Shown: positions 9,814 through 20,660 of the stretch, piece after piece
How the letters are laid out: each line of letters starts with the position of its first letter
Numbering within the stretch: position 1 is the first letter of the stretch
From: Catonia carolina
Taxonomy: Eukaryota; Arthropoda; Insecta; Hemiptera; Achilidae
DNA length: 64,000 bases
Reading direction: 5' to 3'
Assembly: GCA_035578175.1 (NCBI GenBank)
Contig: JAQMRL010000010.1
Span: 33,798,784 to 33,862,783 of the forward strand
The notes under the pieces: generated by a model
Database searches by the model: none
The model's input: only the letters and a program-made list of their open reading frames with translations
What the model was told of the DNA's origin: nothing
Translations under genes and position numbers: made by a program

Positions 9814-11169
9814 TTAGTTTTTTGAAACATTATTATTTTCTTTTTGTTGTAACAGTTTACAATGTCTTTTGATATGACCTAGCTTATGACAATAAAAACA
9901 TTTTAAAGATGTTGCAGGCATTTGTGATCTGATTTTGCAAGTATTTTGTTTACTTTGGTTAGGTACCACGCTATTCACATTATTTATTACACTCGTATCA
10001 TTTATTTTAGATAAACCGATATCATTAAGGGTCCTAGCATAAACTCTTTCATATACATATGTGTCTAATTTATTGAAATCTTGTAAATTATTAGGTTTGC
10101 CGATTATACCTATGTGCGTGGCATATATTTCATTTAAACCGGTTAAAATTATATTGATTAACTCACCTTCTGTCAGATCTAATCTTAACACTTCATGGTT
10201 TTCTAAGATTTCTTTTATGTATTCAGTAAGAGTCTCTGTTTGTGACTGATTTCGGTATAACAATTTGAGTTTTAATATTTCTTTCATTTTTGGTGTGATT
10301 AGTTTGCTTACCAAATCTCTATGAAATTGATCAAAATTATGATTATTTTTAATAGAATTTTCAAAAATTTGTTCAGTGAATCCAGTCATAAACGGAGTCA
10401 ACAATACCAAAGGTAAATCTACTGCATAACGTTTTTGTATTTGTTTAATAATTTTAATATTTCGTACTAGCATGTCAATATCACGTCCATCAGTTATAGT
10501 TAATTGTTTTAATTCGTTTTCAATTGGATTTGCAATTTTCGTCCAATTAAAATTTAATTCACGATGAAAATAAACAGGATTATGATTACCTACTGCATTC
10601 GGTACTAATATGTCAGGAGTTTCGTTTCTAGGAACAGGATTTTGCATTACTGGGGGATGTAAAAGATTAACATGACCAACATCAAGATTTCCTTGTTGAT
10701 CAGGTAAAAAATTATTTCCTAAATGTACGTCTTCAAGGTTTATGTTATTTTGTTCAAAATTAGGTTCAATTTCGAAATTTTGTAACCTATTGAGTTTCCA
10801 AATCTCAAATCCTTCTTTTAAATTTTGAAATCCTACGAGTTTATCTGGTTTGTTGGGTAATATGAATGTTAATAGTTTGTTAAGCCTATCATCAAATATT
10901 TCGGCATTATACCTTTCTAATTCAGTTAAATTCTCTATGTTCCGTAACCTCGCTAAATAATTTTGACATTCCGTCAGTTGTTTGTCTATGTCAAATCTGC
11001 GCAGTGTAGTTAAATCAATTTGGCGTCCGTTATCTAATAGTTTCTGTAGCCTTTGTTTTTTTTGTCTTATGTTTCCTGTAGTCGTGCTTTTTCGTATGCG
11101 TAGTTGGAAGTTAATGTTTGTCTCGTCTAGTTTGGTAGGGTCAAGTATTGGTGCTACGTCTCTATTCAT
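9814..11169 (-). CDS. gag: Gypsy-type Gag protein
   Basis: The frame is 451 residues, intact from ATG to TAA. The protein forms the virus-like particle and binds element RNA. Near the C-terminus there is one retroviral-type zinc knuckle, CFYCHKLGHIKRHC (C-X2-C-X4-H-X4-C, residues about 424-437), in a basic context. The middle (about 200-390) is helical in character, with a plausible capsid-type segment ending in LTEYIKEILENHEVL and GELINIILTGL. The start follows the primer-binding site by about 290 bp, as expected for the first gene. Gag and pol are in different frames, joined by the slippery heptamer at the gag stop. Confidence 0.9.
   Translation of the reverse strand: MNRDVAPILDPTKLDETNINFQLRIRKSTTTGNIRQKKQRLQKLLDNGRQIDLTTLRRFDIDKQLTECQNYLARLRNIENLTELERYNAEIFDDRLNKLLTFILPNKPDKLVGFQNLKEGFEIWKLNRLQNFEIEPNFEQNNINLEDVHLGNNFLPDQQGNLDVGHVNLLHPPVMQNPVPRNETPDILVPNAVGNHNPVYFHRELNFNWTKIANPIENELKQLTITDGRDIDMLVRNIKIIKQIQKRYAVDLPLVLLTPFMTGFTEQIFENSIKNNHNFDQFHRDLVSKLITPKMKEILKLKLLYRNQSQTETLTEYIKEILENHEVLRLDLTEGELINIILTGLNEIYATHIGIIGKPNNLQDFNKLDTYVYERVYARTLNDIGLSKINDTSVINNVNSVVPNQSKQNTCKIRSQMPATSLKCFYCHKLGHIKRHCKLLQQKENNNVSKN
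9817..9823 (-). promoter_or_regulatory. -1 ribosomal frameshift slippery site (gag-pol)
   Basis: On the minus strand the heptamer A AAA AAC sits in the gag reading frame directly before the gag TAA (9814-9816). It has the canonical X XXY YYZ form. A -1 shift here enters exactly the frame that is open through the pol ATG and the rest of pol. A downstream stimulatory structure was not evaluated. Confidence 0.75.
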
Positions 11170-11461
11170 GTTTATACCTGTTTTGTTTAATGATGATGAT
11201 GATTTAAATGTATGTGTTAAATCACTTACCAGATGATCTCAATGTACTTGCCTACACAAATTATAAATTATTTTGTAAAATTTTTTAGAAGATTTGAATT
11301 ATTATTTTTTGTTTGATTAATTTTTATTTGGTGAATTTGATTCCGGTTTGTTCCTTTTCCTTTATTATGGTTTCCTTCCAATCTTGTCGTTGCCTTATGT
11401 ATTGATATTTTGTTTCCTTTCCTGAAATTGTCTTGAAAATTATGTTGAAAATGAATTATGT
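11170..11461. other. 5' leader of the Gypsy element
   Basis: Untranslated stretch between the primer-binding site and the gag ATG on the minus strand. It would hold RNA packaging or dimerisation signals, but none is recognisable by eye. Confidence 0.6.
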
Positions 11462-11479
11462 ATCCTGGTCACGGCACCA
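11462..11479 (-). promoter_or_regulatory. Primer-binding site of the Gypsy element
   Basis: The minus strand reads TGGTGCCGTGACCAGGAT, starting 6 nt inside the 5' LTR. It begins with TGG, complementary to the CCA end of a tRNA. The primer tRNA was not identified. Confidence 0.8.
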
Positions 11480-11485
11480 TTTTAT

Positions 11486-12022
11486 TGTCCCAGGTTCGTA
11501 CAAATCAATAAATTTGAAAGTTTTTGTGTTTGAAATTCAACGTGTTTATTTCACCAATTTAGAGATAGATAGTTAAAAACTTTTAAAACACAATTAAAAA
11601 CTTTAAAATCCTTTAAAACTTATTTAAAATATTAAATTCTTTTCTTTTCACAAATCTTCTAAAAAGTATTCTTTCCAAATATTAATACAAAATATCACTA
11701 AATTAGTATATTACTAAATTATCAAAAAGTATTTGTTTTTTAAAAAAAACTTGTATATCACTTCACTCCTTTAAAAGTTTAAAAGGGAATGAGTTCAACA
11801 ATCCAATTTATGAATTTCATAAAATTGTTCTTTTTTTTTTTTACTTCCTCTTATATCTTTAGATCAAAATTAAAATGTTCCTTTTACATCTGTAGTTGAG
11901 ATCATCTGATGTGTGTGTGTTGATGCTGTAAAGTTATGTTTATGTTTACGTTAGAATGTTATGACTGTGTTTATACTGTTTGTTGTGTGTCTATGGAGAT
12001 GTCTCATATTACAATCATTACA
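11486..12022 (-). repeat. 5' LTR of the Gypsy element
   Basis: 537 bp, TG...CA ends, essentially identical to the other LTR. In minus orientation it is the promoter LTR; I found no strong TATA box. Confidence 0.93.
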
Positions 12023-12027
12023 GTTAT

Positions 12028-12399
12028 TTGCCCATAACAGGCAGGTGGAGTGTTAAATTATTTGCACTAGATCTCCTAGTTCCAGGGCTATAAAAATAGC
12101 TTTATTTCTTATCACATGGTCACTCAATTATGTGACTGAAGCATTTTAAGAAGAAGCGGTAGAGGAGTATAAAACACTAGTCAGAGTTATCTCCTCTGAG
12201 TAATGAATTTCATTTACAGCCAGATCCTGTGGTGAATGAAGTGAAGGTGTCATTTTTAGGGTGGAAAGTAGATGCTTTGCAGAGTAACCATATTTTTCTA
12301 CTCAGTGAAGAAGGCATTGGTAAACCACCTCACTCCTAGTTTTACTTAGTAAAGCCTCTGGAGGTTCAAACCAGTCTTTCGGTTGATGAACTAAACAAC
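12028..12399 (+). mobile_element. SINE-A, near full length
   Basis: Starts TTGCCCATAACAGGCAGG and ends CTAAACAACA. Its right target duplication AAATAGTTAT is at 12,400-12,409. The left one is split by the Gypsy insertion: AAATAGTTA at 5857-5865, with the remaining T at 12,027. The SINE therefore predates the Gypsy element. Confidence 0.85.
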
Positions 12400-12493
12400 A
12401 AATAGTTATAAGTTTCAAAGAAAGTTTGTTTATTGTTTATTAGCAACCAGATCCCGAAAGAACCTAGAATAATTATTGTATTTATATTAGATT

Positions 12494-12915
12494 TTTTTAG
12501 GTCAACAGCCTGACCAACTGGCTGATTTGAACCTCTAGAGTTTTTACTTAGTAAAAACGAGGAGTGTGGTGGTTTACTCACCTTACTCACCAATATAGTG
12601 TGGTGGCCTTACTCACCGAGTTAGAAGAGTATGCTTATCAGCATCCCGGACCCTCCGAAAAGCACCTAATTTCCACTCTGCAAATAAAACCTTCACTTCA
12701 TTCACGACGGGGTCTGGTTGTATAGTGAAATTCATTACTCTCAGAGGAGATAACTCTGATCAGTGTCTTTTACACCTCTACCTCTTCTGTTCTTAAATAG
12801 TTCAGTCATATAATTGGCTGACTATATGATAAGAAACAAAACTATTTTTTGTAGCCCTGGAACTAGCAGAACGAGTACAATTAATGTAAAACGCCACCTG
12901 CCTGTTTTGGGGATG
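12494..12915 (-). mobile_element. SINE-A, full length, A-rich tail
   Basis: Minus orientation, flanked by the perfect 9-bp duplication TATTAGATT (12,485-12,493 and 12,916-12,924). The tail here is a pure A-run (plus-strand T7) after GGCTGTTGACCT, instead of the usual AAC repeats. This identifies the 3' end of the family. There is an internal small duplication near 12,575-12,610. Confidence 0.85.
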
Positions 12916-12924
12916 TATTAGATT

Positions 12925-13934
12925 ATTGTATTCATAGTATTGAGGGTTTGTGCGGAGTAAATATCATCATTTAATAGAATTTCAACGGAATATCACTTTC
13001 TGATATTATAGTCTTGCATCATATAATACAGTTGTAAAATGTATTGAATATTAAATAGAAATAATTGATAAAATATTTGAAATAAATTATAAATATTGTA
13101 CTTCATGTAAAATATATTCGATTAGGAACAAAGTCGAATCAATAAAAATTTAAATTTACCTAGTGAAATATTATTACTTAACAGGTTGAATTAATAAATT
13201 GTTAATACAAAGGGTGGCGTTAGTAAAATAGAATTTGACATCAGATTATTCCGTTGGCTTTGGACTCTTCTCGCATAACTGTTAATATTTAACAATAAAA
13301 TATATATTATTACTTAGATTATAGTACAGCATTCTAATATGTAACTGTGTCAGAGCAAGCAGACTGCCACATAAATCATTCATATTATGGTCTGTCTAGT
13401 CCTATATACAATCTCTCTGTCCCCCTTACTCACTCTTTTTCCGTCCGACCCACTTTATACAACCACCTCTTTCAGGGCGATACAACCCTTTACATTAGTT
13501 TCACAACACCAGCAACATCAACGTTAGTTCCGGTCCCTTACCGTTCGTTGAATTTAGTCACAATCTGCAAATTGTAACCTCCTAATACTTGTTCCTCTTT
13601 TATAAACCGCATCCTATTTCTCTTCATGGTTTCCCCTGTTCCTTCCTTTAAACGTTGTTATAATTTTTATTCTTGTACAAATTCTACATGTATTCGTAAC
13701 ATCTTAGTAGATTTGTTCCTTCTTCATAAATTTAATACCAGTTTAAAACCACAGCTATACCACACTGTTAAATTATATTTCCGGTACATTACTTTACTAC
13801 TTCCGTATTTCGTTTCATTTTATTACGTGAGTTGAACCCAGAAATGCTCATTTAATAGAAATCTAAATTATATTGTTTGTTTTAACGTTGAAATGTAAAT
13901 CGTATGTTTTACTTTTTTTATAAATCAAACTTAC
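12925..13934. other. Unassigned AT-rich DNA
   Basis: Short frames at 13,347-13,577 and 13,626-13,835 (plus) have no recognisable domain. I see no repeat shared with the rest of the window. Confidence 0.35.
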
Positions 13935-15120
13935 CGGGGTGGTCTAGAGGTATAAAGTCGTCGCTACGAGTCAGCTCTTTAATTTTTGGAGACGATGGTT
14001 CCTGGTTCAAATCTTAGTAAAGGTAGTTACTTTTATACGGATTTGAATACTAGATGTACTTTGATGGTTGGGGTTCAATTAACAATACATCATCACCATC
14101 ATCCATCATGAACTAGGCTTCTAGAGCCTGTTCCGGTGTCCATCGTTTCCTCGACCTTCCAACGTCTCTTCTTCCATCCTGCCTAAATATCATACCTGCA
14201 GAGGAAGACGATCTGGAGATATACGGAGCAGGTGATGCGTCCATCTAATCCTGTACTGCTTGATCACATCGGCAAGTGGTTGGATATTACATTGCCTCCG
14301 AATGACCTTATTCCCTATGTGATCCAGCCGCGTATATTCCTGAACGCTGCGTAAAAATCTCATTCCTGCAGCTTGAATGCGCGAGTCATCGCATTTGTTT
14401 TTATATATACCTCACTTCATTTAGTGAGCAAAGGAATAGCCATCGTCTTGTAGAGTTTTATCTCAGTTTCCTTTCTGGCTTCACCCTTCAAAGCACGGTG
14501 GATAGTGCCACAAATCATGCTGAATTTAGCTGATTTATGAGGTATATCACATTCTTCATGAAAGGACACGTCACAACCAAGATATTTGAAGCCATTCACC
14601 TGCTCCATAATGACATTGTTGATTACTATTTTGGAACGTAAGGGCCATTTGCCCAAGAATGCCATCACCTTTGACTTCATACCCGAAATTTTTGTATTGA
14701 AGTCTTCACTTTCAAGTTATAATTTGTGAATGGCTGATTGTAGTTTGTCTTCACTGTCCTGTATTATTACTGTGCCATCCGGAAACATGAGAGAGTTTAG
14801 AAAAACTCCAGTCCCTATTTTGACACCCGAATCCACTTTCTGTTGCCAAATAGTCATCAGCTCGCTATTTCTATTAAATAACGTGGGTGATATTGGGCAT
14901 CCTTATCTTACTCCTTTGTTAATGGTCAACTCCCTCTCTGGTCCACCACCTACACTAAGTAGTATTAACCATACACTCTCAGGAATAGTCGGCTGAGTCA
15001 GTACAAGACTACACCTCATTTGCGTCATACATATCGTCCTCATCTCATTGGGTCATGGGGTTGCTTATTGTTCCTAAATGAACAGATTGCAACGTACACA
15101 CATTAGGGTAAAAATCACTT
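13935..15120 (+). mobile_element. SINE-C, split by a LINE-G insertion
   Basis: The 5' part (13,935-14,088) carries a good A box, TGGTCTAGAGG, and a B-box-like GGTTCAAATCT, so it derives from a tRNA gene. The 3' part (14,965-15,120) resumes with TTAACCATACACTCTCAGGA and ACAAGACTAC. Between them lies a minus-strand LINE-G fragment flanked by TTAACAATAC and TTAACCATAC, a 10-bp duplication with one mismatch. The SINE is therefore the older element. Confidence 0.8.
14089..14964 (-). pseudogene. LINE-G reverse transcriptase fragment, 5'-truncated
   Basis: Minus-strand non-LTR retrotransposon ORF2 relic. In order it shows an RT-core motif (GVR-stop-GCPISPTLFN, normally GVRQGCP), a decayed catalytic loop (FPDG where FADD is expected), then FKYLGCDVSF, CGTIHRALKG and KLYKTMAIPLL of the thumb region. 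Stops and frameshifts break it. The 3' end at 14,089 is a (GAT)n-type tail instead of poly(A). The 5' end is truncated within RT. The 3' coding end and tail match the copies near 43,528 and 53,487. Confidence 0.82.
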
Positions 15121-15175
15121 AAATCAAAAAATTTTTGTGAAAATGTAAAATTTTGTTTATGTTTAAACTGTGTAG

Positions 15176-15600
15176 TAAAATCTGGAGTGAAACACTTACA
15201 TGACATTCTTTTGTCAATGTAAATAATGAAATTATAACCTATGTTTAATCATGAGTAAACAATGTAAAATGAAAAATATAACCTAATTTCAATCATGGGT
15301 AAATGAGATACTACCTGAAAATCAACCTCTGTATAACTTGAAAATTCTGAATCAGTAATTGACACTAAACTCTGTAGAAAAAGTGTTCGAATTAAAAATT
15401 GTAAATTTTTGTAATTTCCTGTAACTTTCATTATACACGTGTGTGGTAAATTGCATACTCAGGCCGCAATCTTAAAAATTCCATTTTTTACCGATTTTAA
15501 TGAGTAAAGTACAGAAAATCGCTAATTGACGCTACGTTAAGCGTTGTAGAAAAAAAGTTATAAATAAAAGTTATGGGCTTTAAAATTTCTTATAGTGTAT
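15176..15600 (-). repeat. Repeat C, partial copy
   Basis: Starts AAAATCTGGAGTGAAACAC (complement of the family's right end) and includes ATAACCTAATTT and CGCTAATTGACGCTA. It is AT-rich, decayed and has no coding capacity. Confidence 0.6.
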
Positions 15601-17019
15601 TCCTAAAGTATAAATAAACTTTATACTTATACATATTTATTGTTTAATGTTTAATTTACTGTTTTTTTCTTGTTGCAGGTAACCTACATCTTGCAGTATC
15701 TTATCTTACAGTATTACTGTATTTACCGAAGAACAGTTTGACTGGAAATATTAAACTAATATAGAAACTTTAAGTTTTGTAATACGTGAGCAACAGTTAC
15801 AAATGTGCATATGAGAAAAAACAGATTCCTACTTGCTGAGCTAAGTAATTTATTATTAAAATTATTTTAATTACCTAATTTGCTTCATTTTCATGTTTGA
15901 AAGGAATAGATTGGAAAATTAATTTTTATTCATCGTAACAATAAGATATATATAATGAGAGTCGATTATCCGAATCGGTCGAGCCCAAGTTCGGTTAACA
16001 TTATTAATATAAATTGTTCGGACAATGAAAGAGCAAACGCAACCTCTAGTTTTAAGTTAATTACTCAAATAGAATCTAGAAAGTCAAGAAATAAATAATA
16101 CAAAAAACACTTATGTAATAATGGAACCAAAAACACTTTCTTATGGTAGAGAAATCCAGGTAATGAATAACAAAATAAAAACATAATAGTATATCTTGTA
16201 AACAAGACTGTCAGCGCTAAGAAGGTAATAAACCAAACCTGTCAAACTTCATAAAATAACCGTTTTTATTGCCCTACCTATTGCCCATTTTGTCGTAATA
16301 CTATACTGAGATGGTTAGAATATTGGCTTTAATCAAAAATTTAAACTTTGTTGGTAACTTTTTTTGGTTTTACAAAGATTCTACCTAAAATTTTCAATAA
16401 CAATTTAAGTTTTTTAGTTGACAGAAAAATAGTATTGTGCAATATCTAAAGGAAAAGTGTTATTCCAGAATTCTCTAGTAGGACTGAGTTTTAAGATGCA
16501 TTAATGTAAATAATAATAGTTGATAAATCGGGTTATTTTCAAGAAATCGTTAGAAATATGGTGTATAAATGGTTAGTATAGGCCTATTGTTGTTACGGCT
16601 ACTTGAGAAGGGTCGGTGTATTTATTTAGATAATTAGCTCTTTTGTAATGAAGCTGAATTGCGATTCAATTGTACGGAGTTTACCTTTTATTAAGATTCA
16701 TTTAGAATTCGACAGAAAGCTTAGTATTTTTATTTTTTGTTATTATAGAATTTCTATAATTTAGGTAGGCCTATATAAGGTTTAGTGGCCGTCTTGAAGT
16801 AAATTAAGCTTGATCTGTTTCACCGAGTGAATTGTGTACTAAAAGGAATTTGTGTACCAGGTAGCGTTACGTTACGATACGTTTTGTGAAAACGGTCCGA
16901 ATCGTAACTGTGTATCGTATAATTGGTTGTAATAGTAAGTAGGATTTAGTCAAATTAAGTACAAAATAATCTGTTACTAGTTAAGTTTATTTAATATCAT
17001 TAATTTAATGTAATTAGAG
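15601..17019. other. Unassigned AT-rich DNA
   Basis: No long frames, and no repeats shared with the rest of the window that I could see. Ends at the left target duplication of the next SINE-A copy. Confidence 0.4.
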
Positions 17020-17027
17020 TATTATTT

Positions 17028-17477
17028 GTTGTTGTTTAGGTCATCAGCTGTATTGATTGTTGTCATCAGCAGATTGTTTAGGTTATCAGCAGATTGTATT
17101 GTTGTTTAGGCTGGTTTGAACCTGTAGAGGTTTTACAAAGTAAAACGAGGAGTGAGGTGGTTTATAATTGCCTTCCTCACTGAGTGGAAAAGTACGCTTA
17201 TCAGCGTGCCGGGCCCTCTGAAAAGCACATATTTTCCACTCTACAAATGACACCTTCATTTTACTCACCACAGGGTCTGGCTGTATAATGAAATTCATTA
17301 CATTCAGAGGAGATAACTCTGATTAGTGTCTTTTACACCTCTGCCTCTTCTGTTTTTAAATGATTCAGTCATTTAATTGGCTGACCATGCGATAAGAAAC
17401 AGAACTATTTATATTAGCTCTGCATCTAACAGATTAAGTGAAAATAATTTGACACTCCACCTGTCTGTTATGAGCAA
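17028..17477 (-). mobile_element. SINE-A with expanded tail
   Basis: Minus orientation, flanked by TATTATTT (17,020-17,027 and 17,478-17,485). The tail end is unusually long because GTCATCAGC and GATTGT units are tandemly duplicated at 17,040-17,100. The rest matches other copies closely. Confidence 0.82.
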
Positions 17478-17494
17478 TATTATTTATTATAAAT

Positions 17495-18049
17495 CTCATT
17501 GTAAGCATCTTTATCCTGTTGGTATGTAATGTTGTAACCTAGATACTGAAAGTGGGATATCTGTTCCAAAATGTTATTAAGATGCTTACAATAAGATGGA
17601 CCGATTTCAGCAAATATGCGGAACTATCCACCGTACCTAAAAAAATAGCTCCAGCAGAAACAAGAGGTTGAGATTTTATAAAACAATAACAGTTCCAACC
17701 CTACTCTATGGCAGTGAAACTTGAGTGCTATCAAAGCGAAAGGAGAGTAGATTGCAAGCATCTGAAATGAAATTTCTTCAAAATACGTATGGCTGTAGTA
17801 GAGAAGATCGTTACAGAAATACCGAGATAAGGAAAGAACTCAATATCTTCTCTACAAACGACTAGGTATCTGAGAACAGATTGTAGTGCTTAGAGCATGT
17901 AAACAGAATCAGGGAGGATAGAATACCTAAGCAGACACTGGGCTACAAGCCGGAGGGCAGGAGAGAACGAGGACGCCCGAGAAAGAGATGGGCAGATTTG
18001 AAAGGTTCGGAACAGGCAGAGATGCCTAATCCTTGAAAGGCAGAAGAAG
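17495..18049 (+). pseudogene. LINE-G fragment with 5' inversion (twin priming)
   Basis: The sense part (from about 17,578) encodes thumb and C-terminal RT residues with stops: FQQICGTIHRT, FYKTITVPTLLYGSET, LQASEMKFLQNTYGCSREDR. The part upstream, 17,495-17,577, lies on the opposite strand and encodes the immediately preceding residues (ILEQISHFQYLGYNITY). Both pieces contain AAGATGCTTACAAT, so 14 bp are duplicated at the inversion joint. The whole is flanked by the 13-bp duplication ATTTATTATAAAT (17,482-17,494 and 18,050-18,062). This is the structure expected from twin-primed reverse transcription. The element is dead. Confidence 0.8.
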
Positions 18050-18062
18050 ATTTATTATAAAT

Positions 18063-19294
18063 ATCTTGATTGCAGTAATTGTAATTTATTAGCAGATTTA
18101 AGTAAGATTATTATTTGTATTTTATAGTTTGTAATATTTTAAACGATAGTTTCTTAATTATTTATTTTATCTAGATCCCGAAACGGGCCTTAGCAATTAT
18201 TGTCACAGTATTCGTTTAATTTTATTTTTGGATTTCTCTAGGAAATCTAAGTTATTGAGTAAGATATTGTGGGAACCTCTTATAAAAAAAGAAAATGTAA
18301 CAAATGTTTATATTTTAATCAAATCTGGTAGAAGATTATACTAACAGTTATACAGATCATTAAAATCTTTTTATAATAAAATATTTTCAAAAGAAATACA
18401 AGTCGTCGTTCCGAAAAATTCAAGGTAAATGATCTTGTTTAATGTGTGAAAATATTTAGCGGTAGGACTATATTCATAAAACCTTATGAATAGGATATTG
18501 TCGTGGAATACTTGCGGTAGCCCTAGTTATTTGCCGTGTGATTTTCAGTTGAGCGTTTTTTAAACCTTTTGTTTGATACTTACACCTTTATATCTTACTT
18601 TCTATGTTTTAAGAATCTTTTCTTTCGCGGTTTTTTTAATTAAAATTTCGAGTAGTGTATATCATAATACACGTATATGTTCGAAATGTACGTTCAATAA
18701 AAGGATTTGTTCGTTATTATCGTAATAATGCATTAAAGTTATGTTTCATCAAGATATATAAGAAAAATGGTGTAAAGGAATAATTTTTTATTTGACTTCC
18801 AAATAGTATTTAGCGTTTGTCGCTCGTAAAGAAAGAATCTTTTCATCCCATGAGTGAATGAACTCGGTCTTTCTCTTTCCCGTCTCCTTTGACGAAAACG
18901 TTGACGAATAGAGTGTGAAGTGTAATGTAAAAAAGAAAGGTTTGAAAGGCTGTGTGTGTCAGCGTATTCTCATTAACTCCAGAGTCTTTTCGCTTTTCTT
19001 TTGTCTCTCCGACGACTATATAGTACTCTCTTTCACAAACGAGTTCCTCACGTACCACAAAGAGAAAACAGCCATCGTTATAGTTCAAGACGGAATAGAA
19101 AATTATTTTAGAGGACCTTAATGATAATGATGATGTCGGTAATGATGAAGATAACTCTTCAAGAAGAACTATTTACAACGGCCGTATCTTACAGTATTAT
19201 TTTATTATTTGTGATAATTTTTGCGTAATGATTTACCTAATGTAAAATTATTGTTATTAGGGGCCTATATCTATCCACATATAGATTTTTCTTG
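18063..19294. other. Unassigned AT-rich DNA
   Basis: Overlapping short frames on both strands at 18,843-19,121 have no recognisable domain. A GATGAT-rich patch lies at 19,122-19,150. Nothing else is seen. Confidence 0.35.
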
Positions 19295-19600
19295 TTGTTT
19301 AGATCACAGCCGAAAGACTGGTTTGAACCTCTAGATACTTTACTAAGTAAAACGAAAAGTGAAGTTGTTTACCATGCTTTTCTCTCCGAGTTGAAAAATA
19401 TGCTTGTCAGCATGTTAGACCCTCTGAGAAGCATCTACTTTTCACCCTGCAGCAAATTACACCTCTTCATTCACCAAAGAATCTGGCTGTATAATGAAAT
19501 TCATTACTCTCAGATGAGATAACTATGATTAGTGTCTTTTACACCTCTATTTCTTCTTCTTAAAATGTTTCAGTCATATAATTAGCTGATCACTTCAAAA
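19295..19600 (-). mobile_element. SINE-A, 5'-truncated
   Basis: Minus orientation, tail at 19,295 (TTGTTGTTTAGATCA). Homology stops near 19,600, before the family head. Base substitutions are more frequent than in the copies at 12 kb, so it is probably older. Confidence 0.75.
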
Positions 19601-19669
19601 AGATAAAATATTCTACTCGAAAGATAATTCTGTTAAATTGAAATTGCATAAGTGACGGAACGTTATACA

Positions 19670-19800
19670 TTTTAAACTAGAATTGCAGAAATCGCTATTT
19701 AGCGTTGGTAGGCAAAATACATAAAAAATTACAACTTTAAATCTGTAAACTCATAACCTGATATTTTGGTTTTGGGAATCGTGTTTAAAGACACTATTTA
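19670..19800 (-). repeat. Repeat C-like fragment, left of the palindrome
   Basis: Contains GTTGGTAGGCAAAATAC and is about 80% similar to 21,208-21,335. The palindromic element at 20,247 lies between the two, so they may be a direct duplication or two copies of a repeat C relative. Confidence 0.5.
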
Positions 19801-20246
19801 TTCTTTGCTTTGATTAATCTGGATAATATTGTACATATTCACCGGGATGAGAACGTACAAAATCGTTGTCAAAGAATTAGGAAACTAATATATATTTTCA
19901 AGAAGTTGATTGTAGTACTTAAAGAACGTTAAAAACTGTACATTTTTTTCATTGTCCAATCAGTAATCGGTTACAGAATTCTGGCATATGGCGGTAGTTT
20001 CCAATCTTATTTAGCTGTTTTGAAGAACGTGCAAATATTTTTTTTTACGAAAATTTAATTATAATCACTCGGTCTATCCTTCTGACCAATTTAACTTAAC
20101 AAATTCCGAAATGAATACTCAACTAAAGTACAAGAAATAAAGCATTTCTTTCGTTTTCACAGAACTACAAAAACGTTATTTCAAAATGACTTTGGCTCTC
20201 AAATTATACAATCTGCTCCTCCAAAATTATATAAGTATACGAAATA
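19801..20246. other. Unassigned AT-rich DNA
   Basis: No frame or repeat recognised up to the TA that borders the palindromic transposon derivative. Confidence 0.35.
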
Positions 20247-20374
20247 CAGAGTGATTCAATAAGATGGAAACAATTTCAATAAGCTGTATTTCCTGAACTG
20301 CATGTTATATTTTAATTCTGTAAATTACATTTTGAAAGAGAAAGTTTTAAATTTTAATTTACATACATGAAAGT

Positions 20375-20660
20375 TTATAGATGTTCAATGTGTCCTCCTC
20401 CGGCTGCACGTACAACATCTAGACGGTAAGCGAACTCATCCCAAACTCTCTGACGCATGTCTTGGGTCACTGAGTTGACTGCAGCTGTGATACGATTCCT
20501 TAGTTCATTCAAATTGGTGGGAAGAGGTGGTATGTAAACTGCACTTTTCACGAACCCCCACAAGAAAAAGTCACAGGGTGTGAGATCTGGAGACCTCGGT
20601 GGCCAAAACTGAAGTGCAGAGTCGTCATTCGCCATGCGACCTATCCATCGTTGACGTATG
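20375..20660 (-). pseudogene. Transposase C-terminal tail (left arm, inverted copy)
   Basis: The minus strand encodes the same RQRWIGRMANDD to WDEFAYRLDVVRAAGGG segment as the right arm, ending HIEHL. It lacks the QQDGAPPH site, which lies in the loop. Only scattered substitutions separate the two arms, for example Phe-Ala-Tyr against Phe-Ser-Tyr near the end. Upstream residues in the open frame come from the right arm read antisense and are not real. Confidence 0.78.

Larger units (their letters stand above)
5866..12022 (-). mobile_element. Complete Ty3/Gypsy-type LTR retrotransposon
   Basis: The element is 6157 bp and is bounded by near-identical LTRs (5866-6403 and 11486-12022). It is flanked by the 4-bp duplication GTTA (5862-5865 and 12023-12026). 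On the minus strand the order is 5' LTR, primer-binding site, gag, pol (protease, reverse transcriptase, RNase H, integrase), polypurine tract, 3' LTR. Integrase after RNase H is the Gypsy order, not Copia. There is no envelope-like frame. The LTRs appear to differ only by one T in a homopolymer, which indicates recent insertion. Gag is intact; pol has one in-frame stop near its C-terminus. Confidence 0.93.

Noticed and set aside
10061..11236. Plus-strand frames of 62 and 84 codons
   Set aside because: Antisense of the intact gag frame.
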